A stretch of DNA of 64,000 bases from Leptofilum sp965223285 (lineage in GTDB: Bacteria > Chloroflexota > Anaerolineae > Promineifilales > Promineifilaceae), in assembly GCF_965223285.1 (NCBI RefSeq), contig NZ_OZ244997.1, forward strand, positions 6,138,001-6,202,000, in the 5' to 3' direction. The position numbers and the translations under genes were made by a program. Positions within the stretch are counted from its first letter, which is position 1. Each line of letters opens with the position of its first letter. Shown here one piece after another: positions 42,698 to 51,031 of the stretch. The notes under the pieces were generated by a model. The model saw only the letters and a list, made by a program, of their open reading frames with translations. It made no database searches and was not told the origin of the DNA.

Positions 42698-43255
42698 ATG
42701 AGCACATCCAATTCAAGCCAAAATGAAACTGTGAATTTGACGGCATTACTGGAAAGCGTTTTGTTTGTCGCCAGCGGCCCAGTCTCTATCGGCCGTTTGG
42801 CCAAAGCGTTGGAAACTACGTCGGCCGTCGTCAAAAATTTGCTCGATTCGCTGGAAAGCGAGTACGCGACGCGCGGCCTGCGCCTGCAATGGAGTGGCAA
42901 CGATGTGCAGCTCACCACTGCGCCAGAATCTAGCGACGTGATTGAGCGCTTTTTGGGGCTTGAGCTAACCACGCGGCTCAGCCAGGCGGCGCTGGAGGTG
43001 CTGGCAATTGTCGCCTACATGCAACCGGTCACAAGACCGCAAATTGACCAAATTCGGGGTGTCAATTCTGATGGCTCACTGCGAACGCTGCTGAGTAAAG
43101 GGCTTATTGAGGAAATTGGCCGCATGGAAACGCCGGGACGGCCGATTCTTTACGGCAGCACCCCAGAATTCCTACAACATTTTGGCCTCAACAGCGTGGT
43201 GGAATTGCCAGAGTTGGAAGAGGTGGTAGACGAGGAAGATGAGATTGGAGATTAG
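42698..43255 (+). CDS. scpB: Segregation and condensation protein B
   Basis: A 185-residue protein with paired winged-helix domains: LTALLESVLFVASGPVSIGRLAKALE, then ALEVLAIVAYMQPVTRPQIDQIRGV and a third part GRPILYGSTPEFLQHFGLNS. It works with ScpA and SMC in chromosome condensation. The start is the ATG at 42698; a longer frame has no support. The final codons (DEIGD then stop) come from a GATTGGAG inverted repeat at 43241-43298. scpB-rluB-cmk is a widely conserved gene order, but scpA is not in this window. Confidence 0.94.
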   Translation: MSTSNSSQNETVNLTALLESVLFVASGPVSIGRLAKALETTSAVVKNLLDSLESEYATRGLRLQWSGNDVQLTTAPESSDVIERFLGLELTTRLSQAALEVLAIVAYMQPVTRPQIDQIRGVNSDGSLRTLLSKGLIEEIGRMETPGRPILYGSTPEFLQHFGLNSVVELPELEEVVDEEDEIGD

Positions 43256-43298
43256 AGATTGGAGACTGGCGCACATCAATCTCCAATCTCCAGTCTCC
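43241..43298. repeat. GATTGGAG-family inverted repeat between scpB and rluB
   Basis: The left arm has GAGATTGGAGATTAGAGATTG and the right arm has AATCTCCAATCTCCAGTCTCC in reverse complement. It provides the end of scpB and the spacer before the rluB start at 43308. A close relative is inserted inside a gene at 45922-45984. Confidence 0.85.
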
Positions 43299-43307
43299 TT
43301 TTTAAAA

Positions 43308-44177
43308 ATGGAAGAAAGAATCCAAAAACTGATGGCCCAGGCTGGAATTGGCTCCCGGCGCGAGTGTGAAAAGCTGATTGCCGACGGCCGTGTGACGGTA
43401 AACGGCCGTCGCGCCAAGCTAGGCGAGAAAGCCAACTCCGCCACGGATACGATTGTAGTAAACGGCCAACCCATTAAGCCACAGCAAACCGAACCCATCT
43501 ACGTTGCTTTGCACAAACCCAAAGGCGTCATCTCCTCGCTGGATGATGAGCTGGAAGCAGGGCGTACCACCGTGCGCGACCTGGTGCCGCTGCCGGGGCA
43601 CCTTTACCCGGTGGGACGGCTCGACAAGCAAAGCACCGGCCTCATCCTCATGACCAACGACGGCGATCTGGCCCACAAGCTCACCCATCCCCGTTATGGC
43701 CACGAAAAAACGTACAAGGTTGTGGTGGAAGGGCGAATTAGCCAGGAGGCATTGACGCGGTGGCAGGAAGGGGTGTATCTGGACGGCCGTAAAACCATCC
43801 CCACCAAAATCACCATCATCCAGCAAGACGTGTCTTTTACCCGGCTAGAAATTGTGATGCGCGAGGGGCGCAAGCGGCAAATTCGGCGCATCGCCAACAT
43901 GCTGGGCTTCCCGGTGCGGCAGCTTGTTCGTGAAAAGATCGGCCCGCTCACGCTGGGCAACTTGAAACTGGGCGATTGGCGGCATCTGACTGCAAAGGAA
44001 GTGACTATGTTAAAAGCGGCCGTTGCTTCAGTCAAAGCAAAACGGCCGCGTCACAAATCGTCCCATCACTCCAGCCGAAAAACGGGTCGCGGCAAACCAA
44101 CTAACCGACTCCAAAGCAACTCCCGCAAAAAAGGGGGCCGTTCGGTGGGCAAAAGAGGATCAAAAAACAAACGGTAA
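43308..44177 (+). CDS. rluB: 23S rRNA pseudouridine synthase, RluB family
   Basis: A 289-residue enzyme from the ATG at 43308. The N-terminal S4 RNA-binding domain spans RIQKLMAQAGIGSRRECEKLIADG to about residue 60. The catalytic domain has the aspartate in YPVGRLDKQSTGLILMTNDG and continues REGRKRQIRRIANMLG. The final 50 residues are very basic (KKGGRSVGKRGSKNKR) and probably contact rRNA. The frame upstream of 43308 translates the inverted repeat and is not used. Part of the scpB-rluB-cmk group. Confidence 0.93.
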   Translation: MEERIQKLMAQAGIGSRRECEKLIADGRVTVNGRRAKLGEKANSATDTIVVNGQPIKPQQTEPIYVALHKPKGVISSLDDELEAGRTTVRDLVPLPGHLYPVGRLDKQSTGLILMTNDGDLAHKLTHPRYGHEKTYKVVVEGRISQEALTRWQEGVYLDGRKTIPTKITIIQQDVSFTRLEIVMREGRKRQIRRIANMLGFPVRQLVREKIGPLTLGNLKLGDWRHLTAKEVTMLKAAVASVKAKRPRHKSSHHSSRKTGRGKPTNRLQSNSRKKGGRSVGKRGSKNKR

Positions 44178-44194
44178 AAATTAAGGAATTTGTA

Positions 44195-44911
44195 TTGGCA
44201 AACGAAACAAAAGAACCCATCGCGATGATCGCCATTGATGGCCCGGCTGCTTCTGGGAAATCAACCGTTGGGCGATTATTGGCAGAGAAGTTGAACTATT
44301 TGTATCTGGATACTGGGTCAATGTACCGGGCGGTCACCTGGGCGGCGTTGCAGGAAGAAATTGATATTGAAGATGAAACGGCCGTTACCCAACTGGCGCA
44401 CAACATTGAAATTGAGATTTTTCCGGTGCGTGATGGCGAAGCAGACGGCCGTCATTACACGGTGCATGTGGCCGGACAAGACATCACCTGGCAGCTGCGC
44501 ACTCCCGCCGTAGATGCCAATGTTTCACAAGTATCTAGCTACTTAGGCGTGCGACAGGAGATGGTGGCGCGGCAACGTGCCTTTGGTGAGCGCGGCGCAG
44601 TGGTCATGGTAGGCCGCGACATTGGCACCGTCGTCATGCCCGACGCGCCGCTGAAACTGTACATTACCGCCAGTGCCGAGGAACGCGCTCGCCGCCGCAC
44701 CCGCGACCGCCAGGCACAAGGCCACATCGCCAACTATGATGATATTCTGGCCGACGTCCTGCGCCGCGACCAGATTGACAGCAACCGGGAACACTCTCCC
44801 CTGCGTCCCGCTACCGATGCCGTTCTCATCGACAGCACCGCGCAGCCGCCAGCAGCCATTGTAGACACCATTTTGAAAATGATCCGTGAGACCGTGACCA
44901 GTAATCAGTAG
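44195..44911 (+). CDS. cmk: Cytidylate kinase
   Basis: A 238-residue nucleoside monophosphate kinase. It has the P-loop IDGPAASGKSTVG near the N-terminus and YLDTGSMYRAVTWAAL, which holds the CMP-binding residues. GRDIGTVVMPDAPLKLYITAS and the arginine-rich lid ERARRRTRDRQAQG follow. It phosphorylates CMP and dCMP. The start is TTG 44195, with AAGGA eight bases upstream; an ATG at 44225 lacks a good site and would give a shorter N-terminus typical of some homologues. The end carries an inverted repeat (ACTGATTACTG copies near 44900-44938). Confidence 0.93.
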   Translation: MANETKEPIAMIAIDGPAASGKSTVGRLLAEKLNYLYLDTGSMYRAVTWAALQEEIDIEDETAVTQLAHNIEIEIFPVRDGEADGRHYTVHVAGQDITWQLRTPAVDANVSQVSSYLGVRQEMVARQRAFGERGAVVMVGRDIGTVVMPDAPLKLYITASAEERARRRTRDRQAQGHIANYDDILADVLRRDQIDSNREHSPLRPATDAVLIDSTAQPPAAIVDTILKMIRETVTSNQ

Positions 44912-44965
44912 GTCAGTATTCTGAACTGATTACTGCTTTACCGATGACTGAATACTGGAAGTAAA

Positions 44966-46420
44966 ATGCCTCTTTTTCAGGAAATTGACCTCAGCACCTA
45001 CGCAGGCGGTCAGGTTGTGGCCGTTGAGCCTGGCAGTGTGGCCGCTGACATTGGCTTGCAAGCCGGGGATGAACTGCTGGCCATCAACGACAATCCGGTA
45101 GAAGATGTGATTGACGTGCAGTTTTACGCTGCTGAAGAAGCGATAGCTCTACAAGTACGGCGTGAGGGCGAAATATTGACTTTTGAGGCAGAACGGGCGT
45201 ACAACCAGTCACTCGGCCTGGAATTTGATCATCCCACTTTTGATACGGACATTCGCCGCTGTAACAATTTGTGCGAATTTTGCTTTGTGCTGCAAATGGC
45301 CCCTCGCTTCCGCCGCACACTTTACATAAAAGATGACGATTACCGCTACAGCTTTCTCTTTGGCCATTACGTCACCCTCACCAACCTCAGCGACCACGAC
45401 TGGTGGCGCATCGAAACGATGCATCTGTCGCCGCTGTACGTCTCGGTCCACGTCACCGATTTGGAAGCCCGTCGCCGCTACCTGCGCAACAAAACTGCGC
45501 CGGACATTTTGGAACAAATCCGCTGGCTGGGCGAGCGTGGCATTGAGGTGCATACGCAAATTGTGGTCACGCCAGAAGTGAATGATGGCCACTGGTTAGA
45601 ACAATCCATCGCCGATTTGGCCGAATTATGGCCAACGGTGCAATCCGTGAGTGTGGTGCCAGTGGGTCTAACCAAGCAACACAAATACCAGATGCGCACC
45701 CACACAAAGGCAGAAGCGGCCGTTACCCTTGATTATGTCGAGTCGTTACAGCCCAAATTCCTGGAACAGTTCGGCGTGCGCTTCGTCTACCCCACCGACG
45801 AATGGTATCTGGTCACCAATCGCCTCGTGCCAACGCTAGATGCTTACGACGGCCAGGAACTACACGAAAACGGTCTGGGCATGGTGCGCAACTTTTTGGA
45901 TGAGTGGGAAGAAGTTAAAAGGGAGATTGGAGATTGGAGATTAACCAACGCCGATCAACCTTCAATCTCTAATCTCCAATCTCTTACTTTGGTAACAGGG
46001 GCTTTGTTTGCGCCTACTTTGTGGGAAACGGCCGTACAGTTCCAAAATCTCACGGGAGCCAAAGTCACCATTCAGGAAATCAAAAATGAGCGGCTGGGCG
46101 GCACCATCACCACCGCCGGGCTGCTTATGGGGGCGGATGTGCTGGCGCAGTTAAAAACGGCCGAACTTGGCGATCTGATCCTGCTGCCCCGCGTCATGTT
46201 CGACCACCCCGATCGTATCGCCCTGGACGACCTCTCACCGCAGGACATCACCAACCAGCTAGGCAAACCAGTGGTCCTCGCCGACACAATGGGCGACGTT
46301 TGGGACGCACTCATCGGGCACTCCCAAGTCGTCTACCATCCCGGCACGCCCGCCGGCGACAATATCCCCCTCAGGCTCCTCTCCCCCGACGAACTCGACA
46401 ACAATCAACACTTTTCTTAA
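44966..46420 (+). CDS. DUF512 protein with PDZ and radical SAM-like core
   Basis: A 484-residue protein. The N-terminal PDZ-like domain has VEPGSVAADIGLQAGDELLAINDNPV. A cysteine-rich part follows, CNNLCEFCFVLQMAP, with the CxxxCxxC-like layout of radical SAM proteins. The C-terminal part is DUF512, with LVTGALFAPTLWE and LPRVMFDHPDRIALDD. Homologues often sit next to der in Firmicutes and Chloroflexota. The stretch REIGDWRLTNADQPSIS is an in-frame 63-base inverted repeat (45922-45984) in the linker. The exact substrate is unknown. Confidence 0.9.
   Translation: MPLFQEIDLSTYAGGQVVAVEPGSVAADIGLQAGDELLAINDNPVEDVIDVQFYAAEEAIALQVRREGEILTFEAERAYNQSLGLEFDHPTFDTDIRRCNNLCEFCFVLQMAPRFRRTLYIKDDDYRYSFLFGHYVTLTNLSDHDWWRIETMHLSPLYVSVHVTDLEARRRYLRNKTAPDILEQIRWLGERGIEVHTQIVVTPEVNDGHWLEQSIADLAELWPTVQSVSVVPVGLTKQHKYQMRTHTKAEAAVTLDYVESLQPKFLEQFGVRFVYPTDEWYLVTNRLVPTLDAYDGQELHENGLGMVRNFLDEWEEVKREIGDWRLTNADQPSISNLQSLTLVTGALFAPTLWETAVQFQNLTGAKVTIQEIKNERLGGTITTAGLLMGADVLAQLKTAELGDLILLPRVMFDHPDRIALDDLSPQDITNQLGKPVVLADTMGDVWDALIGHSQVVYHPGTPAGDNIPLRLLSPDELDNNQHFS
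45922..45984. repeat. GATTGGAG-family inverted repeat inserted within the DUF512 gene
   Basis: Left arm GAGATTGGAGATTGGAG (from 45923) and right arm AATCTCTAATCTCCAATC (from 45964) surround about 21 bases. The 63-base length keeps the reading frame. It resembles 43241-43298 and the outer arm at 1769/1904. Confidence 0.88.
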
Positions 46421-46475
46421 ATTTTGCCACAGACTTGTACTGGCCAAAGCTCAAGTAGCACACAGACAGCCGAAA

Positions 46476-47753
46476 TCAGTCTGCAGCCAGCAAAGCCACA
46501 TCCACCACTTCTACCTCAAAGTTGTGGCCAGATGACACCAGGATGATGCTTTCAATAAATCGGGGTGTGCTGCGGCCCTGACGGGCAATTTCTTCCCCTA
46601 GATCAATGTCGTAAAAATATTCCTGGCTCAGCGGCACGCGCTCATGCGTATCTTGCACCATCGCGCAGGTGGTACAGCCATCTGGCTGCACGCCAGGGAT
46701 GGGGTCGCCAACGGCGTAAAAGCCGTGCTGCCAGGTGTTGGAAAAGCCGCTGCCATCGACGTAATTCACCCGCACAAATAGCGGACATTCACTGCCAGCA
46801 ATGCCGCAAACCTCTAGCGACTGATTGATGATGCGAAACGTCACCAACAGGCGCAACGATTCAATTTCGGCCACGTCCTGGTTCACAGATTGGCGCACCA
46901 GCACATCGGCGTGCCCCACGCCTTCACGGATGATATTCAGCCGCGGCTCATCCCCAGCGTCCAGCACGCGTACCTGCCCGGCAGGCTGGTCAGCTCGCTC
47001 CACGGTCCAGGGGAACACCGTCCAGCGGTTTAGCTCCTGGCTAAAGTCGCCGTTTATCAACAGGTTACGCTCAGTTTCCAAAGGCCCTTGTGGTGAGGCC
47101 CCCGTTGGCACCACGCCACGCTGATTTTCTGCCAACCTCAATGGATTGCTACCATCTACGGCCGTTACGGTGACTTCTCCTGCCTGCACAGCCACCTGCG
47201 TTTCATCGTTGTTGACGATGATGGTGTACTGCCCCGGAGTCTGGATGGTGATGTCGCTTTGAGGGCTAACAATCAGTATTTGCGACGGCCGTTCCCCAAA
47301 ATCGGGCACGGTGAGGCGGATACGGCCGTTGTCCAGCCGAAAACTGAGCATATTTTCCCGATCGCTAACGCCAAAACGCGGGGTGGCTGCTTCTAGCAGC
47401 GTCAAATCCGTACTGCTATACACCTGCAAGCGAGCCACCAAATCCTGCACATTGGGTGGATTGACGGCAATGAGTGCCGAGGCGGTGTCGCCCGTCAGCA
47501 CCCGCTCGCCGGGGGCAATGACCACGCCCCCCTCGCCAGCCAACAGTGCCGTGCGATCCCCGGTGGCATTGTCGATGCCCACCGTTCCCTGGTTGGCCTG
47601 CACGAAAATGGCCAACGATTCCGTTAAATTTTGCACCAGTGCATTGGCGGTGATGGGAATGGCGATGGTGATAATCATGCAGACGGTGAAGCTGCCCAGC
47701 AAAATCACCCAGGCCATTCGTTGACGCTCTACCTTACTTTTTTCTTCAACCAT
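46476..47753 (-). CDS. FecR-like membrane protein with C-terminal carbohydrate-binding-like domain
   Basis: A 425-residue protein. A short cytoplasmic N-terminus (about 13 residues) precedes a transmembrane helix (about 14-36). An external beta-helical part matches FecR-domain proteins, with VIAPGERVLTGDTASALI, LRLDNGRIRLTVP and PGQYTIIVNNDETQVAVQAGEVTV. After about residue 230 a jelly-roll domain begins LLINGDFSQELNRWTV, typical of carbohydrate-binding or galactose-binding-like modules. Four cysteines (VCGIAGSECP and GCTTCAM) may form disulfides outside the cell. No cognate sigma factor is nearby, so it is probably not a classical anti-sigma regulator. Confidence 0.82.
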   Translation of the reverse strand: MVEEKSKVERQRMAWVILLGSFTVCMIITIAIPITANALVQNLTESLAIFVQANQGTVGIDNATGDRTALLAGEGGVVIAPGERVLTGDTASALIAVNPPNVQDLVARLQVYSSTDLTLLEAATPRFGVSDRENMLSFRLDNGRIRLTVPDFGERPSQILIVSPQSDITIQTPGQYTIIVNNDETQVAVQAGEVTVTAVDGSNPLRLAENQRGVVPTGASPQGPLETERNLLINGDFSQELNRWTVFPWTVERADQPAGQVRVLDAGDEPRLNIIREGVGHADVLVRQSVNQDVAEIESLRLLVTFRIINQSLEVCGIAGSECPLFVRVNYVDGSGFSNTWQHGFYAVGDPIPGVQPDGCTTCAMVQDTHERVPLSQEYFYDIDLGEEIARQGRSTPRFIESIILVSSGHNFEVEVVDVALLAAD

Positions 47754-47862
47754 ATCTATCTATGAAAGCACCAAATTTACGCACATTTGCACCAAAATTA
47801 GCGTTAATTCGTGTGAATTTGATGCTAACAGCCTGAAATCTCAAAAGCCAACATTTGATAAA

Positions 47863-48159
47863 TTATTGCATGTAGTTAACCGAGAATCTACTGAACTCAC
47901 CCGTCGCTTCGGTCCATTTTTCATCTACTCGCTGTACTTGGGCAGCGGGGGAGCCTTCGTGCAAAAAAGCAATTAGCTGGCGGAGGGCAGATTCGCGCCC
48001 TTCGGCCACCACTTTTACGGTGCGATCCCGTTGGTTGGCCACCCAGCCTGTTAGCCCCAACCGATTGGCGGCGCGGTGGGTGTAATAGCGAAAGGAAACC
48101 CCTTGCACGTAGCCATGCACAACGGCCGTTACCTGTTTTTGTGGGTCTAAGTCAGACAT
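47863..48159 (-). CDS. acyP: Acylphosphatase
   Basis: A 98-residue enzyme from the ATG at 48159. The phosphate-binding loop with catalytic arginine is HGYVQGVSFRYYTHRAA, and the asparagine is in GWVANQRDRTVKVVAEG, both near-perfect for the family. It hydrolyses acyl phosphates. Length is typical. One ACGGCCGT copy is in its first third. It is monocistronic, next to the start of the TIR region. Confidence 0.95.
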   Translation of the reverse strand: MSDLDPQKQVTAVVHGYVQGVSFRYYTHRAANRLGLTGWVANQRDRTVKVVAEGRESALRQLIAFLHEGSPAAQVQRVDEKWTEATGEFSRFSVNYMQ

Positions 48160-48186
48160 TGTTCTCCTCAGGCGAATTATACCCAA

Positions 48187-48526
48187 GGGTGGCGGGGAAA
48201 AGTAGGTGGAGGGGAACGGCCGTAGGGCAATAATCTTATTTGCGGCGACCAGTCGAGGAAATTAGATGTCCATTGTGTTACAAACCCTCTTTCGCTATAC
48301 TATTTCACATCGTGTTTCATTACATAATCAGGTAAAGACCAATGCCAATAAGCGAAAACCAAGGTCTCAACAACCGTAGACAAGCACCACCATGAGCGGT
48401 ATAAAGCCATTTTCGGCAAATTGGGAACTATGGCCGAAATGTGCCGGGCTGCTCACAACCTCTATTTAAACACCTGTTGAAATTTTATTTTAGTGAAATG
48501 CTACATTTTTTAGGGAGTGAAATATA
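48187..48526. other. Left boundary region of the TIR island
   Basis: No gene is seen. The last ACGGCCGT before the island lies at about 48217-48224. A hairpin CATTTTCGGC / GCCGAAATG (about 48411-48443) is present, but I find no convincing attC R-boxes on this side. Sequence turns AT-rich after about 48270. Confidence 0.5.
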
Positions 48527-49201
48527 TTGAAGCGTACAACAATATTAGCACTTGAATTTCTAGCAGGATTAGCAGGAAACTTAGTTGCTGGTTGGATTCA
48601 ACAAGATATTTTTAGTAATGTTTTTTCTTCAAGCCGCGTTATAGGAACAATTGCTGGCGTAGTAATAATGCTGTTGTTGATTACTTGGCTGGAAAAGCCT
48701 TGGAAAAGAACTGACCCAAAACGCTCAACGCTCCCAACAGTAAGTCAATTAAATAGTGTTTCTAATAATCTTTTGAGAGAAAACAATGCAAATTTTGACG
48801 TTTTCATTTCTCACGCACCTGAAGATAAAGACGATTTAGTACGGCCACTTGCTATTGCGCTTGAAAATAAAGGATATCGGGTCTGGTACGATGAGTTCAC
48901 ATTAAAGATTGGAGATAGCTTGCGAGCTTCAATCGATATGGGTCTTTCACAGTCTAACTACGGTATCGTCGTTTTATCAAAAGCATTTTTCAAGAAAGGT
49001 TGGCCTATGGAACAGCTAAACGGTCTATTTGCACGTCAAATGACTGGTAAAAAGGTTATTCTCCCAATTTGGCATCAAATAAATCGTGAGGAAATAATGC
49101 GCTTCAGCCCTTTATTGGCAGATAAGTTAGCTATACAGACAAATAGCATGACTATTGAACAAATGGTAGAAAATCTTTCAACAATTATAGATAGCAACTG
49201 A
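48527..49201 (+). CDS. Membrane-anchored TIR-domain protein (TIR gene 1 of 3)
   Basis: A 224-residue protein starting at TTG 48527, with GGGAG about ten bases upstream. Two hydrophobic helices (about 6-24 and 38-56) place a TIR domain (about 90-220) in the cytoplasm. The TIR begins FDVFISHAPEDKDDLVRPLA, with WYDEFTLKIGDSL, and YGIVVLSKAFFKKGWPMEQL near the catalytic site. The glutamate in MEQLNGL (residue 162) aligns with the catalytic glutamate of TIR NADases. NAD-cleaving defence is therefore likely but unproven. It is followed 48 bases later by a second TIR gene. No palindrome copy lies inside, unlike native genes. Confidence 0.9.
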   Translation: MKRTTILALEFLAGLAGNLVAGWIQQDIFSNVFSSSRVIGTIAGVVIMLLLITWLEKPWKRTDPKRSTLPTVSQLNSVSNNLLRENNANFDVFISHAPEDKDDLVRPLAIALENKGYRVWYDEFTLKIGDSLRASIDMGLSQSNYGIVVLSKAFFKKGWPMEQLNGLFARQMTGKKVILPIWHQINREEIMRFSPLLADKLAIQTNSMTIEQMVENLSTIIDSN

Positions 49202-49255
49202 TATTCAAGATCACTGCTACTTCTTGTAAAATTTTTAAGCAAGAGAAGGATGGAC

Positions 49256-50047
49256 ATGAAGTTCAATCACTATAACCTTGGATACCTTAAGCGTGGAACG
49301 GTAGTTGAAGTAACTCTTAAAGGTAGCGCAGCAAACGTCCGCCTCATGGATTCTACAAATTTCCAGAGCTACAAATCTCGTCGCAGACACCGATACTTTG
49401 GTGGTTTAATTCGCAAGTCACCAGCTCGATTAGTAGTTCCATCAAGCGGTCACTGGCACGTCACAGTTGACATGCAGGGTTTAAAAGGTCAAACACGTTC
49501 GGCAGTCCGTATTATTCCAAGGGAGGCGGTATCCCCACTTCCAGAGTATTCTCCGCGTTCTTTGTCGCCTCTAGTGCAAACGCGCTCCTCGGCTGATGAG
49601 GGAATTGTTGCGCAGGAAAATGAAGCTCAAGAGATTTATGATGTTTTTATCTCTCATGCAACAGAAGATAAGGATGAAATTGTGCGCCCTCTGGCAAATG
49701 CCTTATTGGAAGTGGGATTACGAATTTGGTACGATGAATTTGAGTTACGAATAGGCGATAGTCTTCGCCGCAAGATTGATGCAGGCTTATCTAAAAGCAG
49801 GTTTGGGATTGTCGTTCTGTCACATGCCTTCTTTTCAAAAAACTGGTCACAATATGAATTGGATGGACTTGTTACACGAGAAATGACAGGTGAGCAGGTA
49901 ATTCTACCACTATGGCATCGGGTAACTAAAAGTGAGGTGATTTCATACAGTCCTTCTCTTGCTGATAAAGTAGCAAGAAGCACAGCCGATTTTACGATTG
50001 AAGAAATTGCGCAAGAAATTGCCAATGTTATCAATGATGCAAATTAG
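49256..50047 (+). CDS. DUF1883-TIR protein (TIR gene 2 of 3)
   Basis: A 263-residue protein from the ATG at 49256, with AAGG six bases upstream. Residues 1-88 match DUF1883: MKFNHYNLGYLKRGTVVEV, then ANVRLMDSTNFQSYKSRRRH and SGHWHVTVDMQGL. A flexible linker precedes a TIR domain (about 128-258) with YDVFISHATEDKDEIVRPL and YDEFELRIGDSLRRK. The catalytic-type glutamate is in SQYELDGLVTRE (residue 201). DUF1883-TIR fusions are known, and DUF1883 may be a ligand or protein sensor, but this is not established. Similar TIR cores in three tandem genes suggest duplication. Confidence 0.92.
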   Translation: MKFNHYNLGYLKRGTVVEVTLKGSAANVRLMDSTNFQSYKSRRRHRYFGGLIRKSPARLVVPSSGHWHVTVDMQGLKGQTRSAVRIIPREAVSPLPEYSPRSLSPLVQTRSSADEGIVAQENEAQEIYDVFISHATEDKDEIVRPLANALLEVGLRIWYDEFELRIGDSLRRKIDAGLSKSRFGIVVLSHAFFSKNWSQYELDGLVTREMTGEQVILPLWHRVTKSEVISYSPSLADKVARSTADFTIEEIAQEIANVINDAN

Positions 50048-50143
50048 AAATGGAAAAAAGAAACAGTTTCTTATTTTCTCGGCTCGTCTCAGTTGACAAT
50101 TAATGAACATGGAACGGGATCTGTCCTTATTGAGATTTTTACT

Positions 50144-50911
50144 ATGTGGGATGTCTTTATAAGTCACGCATCTGAAGATAAAGAAGCTATTGCTCGACCT
50201 CTGGCAATGGCACTTTCAGATGCTGGGTTGAAAGTGTGGTTTGACGAATTTACTCTCTCAGTTGGCGATAGTTTACGATCAATGATTGACTATGGCTTGA
50301 GTAATTCAAGATTTGGGGTTGTTGTCCTAAGTCCGGCATTCTTTAGCAAAGAAAAGGTGTGGACAAAACGGGAACTAGCAGGTTTGTTAAGTCGTGATGG
50401 CTCCCAAAAGGTGCTTCTCCCAGTCTGGTACAATATAAGTGTAGAAGAAGTCAGACAATTCTCTCCAATATTGGCAGATCGGTTAGCCATTAATGCATCG
50501 AGTGGCATTCCTCAACTCGCTAAAGAATTGCTTCGAGCTATGAACATCCCCTTCACAGGAGAGAAGGATGATGTCACTGGTATGTGGTTTGGTTCATCTG
50601 GTCGGCTACGATTATTCAGAGTTGGAGGCCTTATCGAAGGCGATTATGATTGGAATGGTCATGATTGGAAAGCACATCTTAGTGGACACTTTGAGGATGG
50701 AAAACTGATGTTTGAGTGGTGGTGGGATTTAACACAAGAACGAGGTGCCGGTTTTTTTAACTTAAAAAAAGATCGGCTAATTGGAGCATGGTGGCTGGGT
50801 CAAGAACCAGATGGAAGTCGAGTTGTGCGAAGTGCAAGAAACCAGGTTCGCCACTCATGGGGTTTTGTAAGGATAACCAACGATACATTTCCTACTATTA
50901 AAGGGCAATAA
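50144..50911 (+). CDS. TIR protein with C-terminal beta-barrel-like domain (TIR gene 3 of 3)
   Basis: A 255-residue protein. The TIR starts at once with MWDVFISHASEDKEAIARPL (ATG 50144; a TTG at 50093 is a weaker choice) and has WFDEFTLSVGDSLRS. The glutamate in KRELAGLLS (residue 77) matches the NADase position. After about residue 143 a domain of roughly 105 residues follows with the repeating G-x-W and G-x-L pattern (GMWFGSSGRLRLF, DYDWNGHDWKAHLSGHF, GAGFFNL, LIGAWWLG). It looks like a lipocalin-type beta barrel that could bind a small ligand (inference). An attC site starts 25 bases past its stop. Confidence 0.9.
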   Translation: MWDVFISHASEDKEAIARPLAMALSDAGLKVWFDEFTLSVGDSLRSMIDYGLSNSRFGVVVLSPAFFSKEKVWTKRELAGLLSRDGSQKVLLPVWYNISVEEVRQFSPILADRLAINASSGIPQLAKELLRAMNIPFTGEKDDVTGMWFGSSGRLRLFRVGGLIEGDYDWNGHDWKAHLSGHFEDGKLMFEWWWDLTQERGAGFFNLKKDRLIGAWWLGQEPDGSRVVRSARNQVRHSWGFVRITNDTFPTIKGQ

Positions 50912-50935
50912 ATGGGAAATCATAGTGAAAATGCT

Positions 50936-50987
50936 GCCTAACAGGGCATAGAATGGACGCTTCGCGCCGCTCAGGCAAGCGTTAGGC
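50936..50987 (+). other. attC recombination site after the TIR genes
   Basis: R-boxes GCCTAAC (50936-50942) and GTTAGGC (50981-50987) match the RYYYAAC...GTTRRRY consensus, and the pairing extends outward to TGCTGCCTAAC/GTTAGGCAGCA. The interior GGACGCTTCGCGCC hairpin is shorter than in the 9.8-kb site, with an irregular stem. It marks the right end of the TIR island. Confidence 0.78.
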
Positions 50988-51031
50988 AGCATTATCTTTT
51001 GTCTCTACGAGAATGATTCCCCATTAATTCT

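Noticed and set aside
48411..48443. Possible left attC of the TIR island
   Set aside because: A hairpin exists (CATTTTCGGC/GCCGAAATG), but no RYYYAAC and GTTRRRY boxes flank it.
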